Shown here: piece after piece, positions 62,790 through 64,000 of the stretch
Position numbering within the stretch: position 1 is the first letter of the stretch
Layout of the letters: every line of letters begins with the position of its first letter
Notes under the pieces: generated by a model
Told to the model about the DNA's origin: nothing
The model's database searches: none
The model's input: only the letters and a program-made list of their open reading frames with translations
Made by a program: the position numbers and the translations under genes
NCBI GenBank assembly: GCA_030748435.1
Contig: JASMLZ010000009.1
Span: 1-64,000 of the forward strand
Direction: 5' to 3'
From: Gammaproteobacteria bacterium
GTDB taxonomy: Bacteria > Pseudomonadota > Gammaproteobacteria > Pseudomonadales > Balneatricaceae
Length of the DNA: 64,000 nucleotides

Positions 62790-63149
62790 ATGGATAGGGT
62801 TTATATACATGGCCTCACGGTAGAAACGGTGATTGGGATATTTGATTGGGAACGAACCATTAAACAAAAGGTGGTGGTGGATCTGGAAATGGCTGTTGAT
62901 ATCCGAGCCTCGGCGCAGAGTGAGAATATTGAGCGCACGGTAAGCTATAAAGAGGTGTCTGATCGGTTATTGAGTTTTATTGCCAAGAGTGAGTTTTTGC
63001 TGGTGGAAACCATGGCTGAAGAAATTGCTGCCTTGGTATTAAAGGAATTCCCCGTACCTTTTGTGCGCTTAAAGCTCGGCAAGCCCGGCGCTGTGCCTGA
63101 GGCGCAAGATGTGGGGGTGATGATTGAACGCGGTGACAAGCCGGCATGA
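62790..63149 (+). CDS. folB: Dihydroneopterin aldolase FolB
   Basis: The 119-residue enzyme has MDRVYIHGLTVETVIGIFDW at the start and the SYKEVSDRLLSF and LLVETMAEEIA segments of FolB, which converts dihydroneopterin to hydroxymethyldihydropterin in folate synthesis. The ATG at 62790 follows AAGGAG at five bases; starts at 62772 and 62787 are less likely. Its end overlaps folK (ATGA). Confidence 0.95.
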   Translation: MDRVYIHGLTVETVIGIFDWERTIKQKVVVDLEMAVDIRASAQSENIERTVSYKEVSDRLLSFIAKSEFLLVETMAEEIAALVLKEFPVPFVRLKLGKPGAVPEAQDVGVMIERGDKPA

Positions 63150-63643
63150 CCGTGCAGGTATACCTTGGCTTAGGTGCCAATATTGAACCACAGCAGTGTT
63201 TGCGCGCTGGGGTGGCGGCCGTGCAGCAGACTTTTGCTCAGGTGCACCTGTCTCCGGTATATCAAACTCAGGCCATTGGTCTTGATGGGCCTGATTTTCT
63301 GAATATGGTGGTGGCGCTGCAAACAGATTGGCCATTGTCGGCATTGCGTGACTGGATCAGGCTGATAGAACAGCAGCATGGGCGCCAGCGTAGTCAGCCC
63401 CAGCCAGCCAGCCATAGGTTGGATATGGATGTGCTGTTATATGGTGAGCGGATTAGCGGGACTGACCATTTACCGCGAGCTGATATTTTGCAGCGGGCTT
63501 ATGTGTTAAAGCCGTTGGTGGATATTGCTCCACAATTGCTTTACCCGGGTAGCCAGAAAACCATGCTTGAACTGTGGCAGGAAAGCAGTTTGGGGCAGAC
63601 CATTGTACCCTTTGCTATGGATTTTCATGACTCACAAAAGTAA
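63146..63643 (+). CDS. folK: Hydroxymethyldihydropterin pyrophosphokinase FolK
   Basis: The 165-residue enzyme has VYLGLGANIEPQQCL at the start and SHRLDMDVLLYG near residue 90, which matches the RxLDxDxLxxG family motif with its Mg-binding Asp residues. It passes a pyrophosphate from ATP to the pterin in the step after FolB. The overlapping start couples the two. Confidence 0.96.
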   Translation: MTVQVYLGLGANIEPQQCLRAGVAAVQQTFAQVHLSPVYQTQAIGLDGPDFLNMVVALQTDWPLSALRDWIRLIEQQHGRQRSQPQPASHRLDMDVLLYGERISGTDHLPRADILQRAYVLKPLVDIAPQLLYPGSQKTMLELWQESSLGQTIVPFAMDFHDSQK

Positions 63644-63722
63644 CTATTGGCACCAAAGCTGATAATTTTGCCTCGCTTCTCTGGCACTGGTGGCGTGATG
63701 GGTATTGTCAGACCTTGTCTGG

Positions 63723-64000
63723 TCACAGCGATGTTTGCAAGGCGGCGATTTGCCCCGCCTTTAAGGCTTCACCCAAGGCCTTTCCCTGTAGCCCCTGGGC
63801 CATATAATGCTGGGCTGTTATCTGCTTTATAGCCAATAAATCAGTTTCTATCAGTTGTTGCAGACTAGCGCTAAAACTTAAGTTTGGCAGTTCCATCTGG
63901 GCTTGACTATGCAATAGACCACAAAGCTTGATCAGGCGTAATAATGGTGTTGGGTTTTTTAGGGCGCCACAGTTATACAACAGGATGTAGCGTTGCTCAG
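63723..64000 (-). CDS. cca: tRNA nucleotidyltransferase (CCA-adding), C-terminal part
   Basis: The minus-strand frame stays open to the window edge. Segments such as LYNCGALKNPTPLLRLIKLC, AIKQITAQHYMAQGLQGKAL and GEALKAGQIAAL match the C-terminal helical domain of class II CCA-adding enzymes; the catalytic domain is outside the window. Close position to folK is common in related genomes. It is convergent with folK, with 79 bases between. Confidence 0.8.
   Translation of the reverse strand, partial: EQRYILLYNCGALKNPTPLLRLIKLCGLLHSQAQMELPNLSFSASLQQLIETDLLAIKQITAQHYMAQGLQGKALGEALKAGQIAALQTSL

Overview
This 64 kb window looks like a chromosomal segment of a marine-type gammaproteobacterium, perhaps near Pseudomonadales/Cellvibrionales. 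The evidence is the rpsU-yqeY-dnaG-rpoD block with divergent tsaD and folB-folK-cca, the AcuR-like TetR regulators, and broad protein similarity to that group. This is an inference; the window contains no rRNA.

Region A (1-3.0 kb) holds an alpha/beta hydrolase cut by the window edge, a GPH-type sugar/cation symporter and a DMT permease.

Region B (3.2-30.9 kb) is the most interesting part and reads as one respiratory island. It starts with two molybdenum cofactor genes (moaB, moeA) and ferrochelatase (hemH). On the minus strand follow a sigma54-type response regulator, its sensor kinase, a small membrane protein and a HemY-type protoporphyrinogen oxidase. Then comes a minus-strand set of a NirJ/AhbD-like radical SAM protein, a universal-stress protein carrying five tandem PCP_red-like segments, a 37-residue membrane peptide, a cupredoxin-like periplasmic protein and a HEAT-repeat protein. 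Divergent from it is a plus-strand operon of two tiny membrane proteins, a cytochrome bd-I-like membrane protein lacking a canonical heme ligand, a diheme cytochrome c, and an 816-residue triheme cytochrome with an ethylbenzene-dehydrogenase-gamma-like C-terminus. The last operon encodes two diheme peroxidases, a Tat-exported Rieske protein and an arsenite-oxidase-family molybdoenzyme. That composition matches iodate reductase (Idr P1, P2, B, A) better than arsenite oxidase. Two good sigma54 promoters stand before the two plus-strand operons, and repeated GAAC-AAAAN-GTTC palindromes lie upstream of them. This suggests that the local kinase/regulator pair controls the whole island.

Region C (31.2-49.5 kb) starts with a DUF3422 protein. 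Two near-identical AcuR-like TetR regulators flank a PepSY membrane protein, and four copies of an AGACG-NN-CGTCT-like operator lie in front of these genes and of the catabolic operon. That operon encodes a CoA-acylating semialdehyde dehydrogenase, a GMC alcohol dehydrogenase, a family III CoA-transferase and an enoyl-CoA hydratase, an enzyme set that would suit acrylate/3-hydroxypropionate-type metabolism. A branched-chain-amino-acid-type ABC system follows, with one binding protein but two complete permease/ATPase sets, and ends in a YtkA-like periplasmic protein.

Region D (49.7-52.7 kb) is AT-rich and poorly coding, with two related orphan membrane proteins, a small winged-helix protein and 1.1 kb without a gene.

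Region E (52.7-64 kb) holds a glycine-betaine/proline-type ABC transporter, a CAU-anticodon tRNA, and the conserved rpoD, dnaG, yqeY, rpsU, tsaD, folB, folK and cca genes. The last is cut by the window edge.
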